Assembly: GCA_903899795.1 (NCBI GenBank)
Contig: CAIUKX010000612.1
Location: forward strand, 1 to 16,980
Direction: 5' to 3'
DNA length: 16,980 nt
DNA from: an uncultured Flavobacteriales bacterium
GTDB lineage: Bacteria > Bacteroidota > Bacteroidia > Flavobacteriales_D > Crocinitomicaceae
Positions 16,942-16,980 of this stretch are shown one piece after another. A program made the position numbers and the translations under genes. Below the pieces are notes generated by a model, which saw nothing but the letters and a program-made list of their open reading frames with translations, had not been told where the DNA came from and made no database searches. The number at the start of each line of letters is the position of its first letter. The first letter of the stretch is position 1.

Positions 16942-16949
16942 CAAATATA
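16942..16949 (-). promoter_or_regulatory. -7 box (TATATTTG) of mtnD
   Basis: This is a perfect TAnnTTTG on the minus strand, 22 bases before the mtnD ATG. TTTG at 16977-16974 is 24 bases upstream, slightly outside the usual spacing, and may be the -33 element. Confidence 0.55.
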
Positions 16950-16980
16950 GGAATTTGAAGACTTAGGCGTATCCAAATAA

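Overview
The window reads as a low-GC Bacteroidota chromosome, most likely a flavobacterium-like member. The support is repeated TAnnTTTG promoter boxes, weak Shine-Dalgarno sequences, tRNA without an encoded CCA, and an RND metal pump fused to its outer-membrane channel. I cannot name the species from sequence alone.

Layout, left to right. The first 404 bases are the 3' end of a large serine recombinase (integrase). Its reading frame runs into an initiator tRNA-Met gene on the opposite strand and stops inside it, so a mobile element probably lies to the left of this window and everything right of the tRNA is host flank. Positions 618-3686 (+) hold a lipoprotein, a small exported protein and a 500-residue serine-hydrolase (lipase-like) protein, closed by a clear bidirectional terminator at 3706-3731. 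Positions 3755-6149 (-) hold an OmpR-type response regulator, its histidine kinase (ATGA overlap) and a PepSY-like lipoprotein. A nearly identical 20-bp site with an 11-bp internal repeat lies the same distance upstream of both the regulator's and the lipoprotein's promoter box, so I infer that the regulator controls itself and the lipoprotein. Positions 6253-7806 (-) encode an unlinked sensor kinase with an HQLGTP H-box.

Positions 14405-7946 (-) form a four-gene metal efflux operon: a His-rich leader protein, a CzcA-type RND pump carrying its own TolC-like domain (1448 residues), a lipoprotein periplasmic adaptor and a four-helix membrane protein. The pump's fourth-helix signature (Asp, Asp, Glu) is that of the divalent-cation branch (Co/Zn/Cd/Ni), not the copper/silver branch. 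Diverging from it are a single-domain rhodanese and a sensor kinase that starts (TTG) inside the rhodanese stop codon. That kinase has no regulator gene after it. Instead there is a short abortive reading frame and a perfect 11-bp tandem repeat resembling an OmpR-family binding site, possibly the scar of a lost partner. The window ends with acireductone dioxygenase (mtnD, methionine salvage) on the minus strand.

No wholly new system is demonstrable here. The best leads are the shared operator pair, the integrase/tRNA overlap, the pump-channel fusion operon and the possible regulator scar. No stretch above 300 bases lacks a gene.
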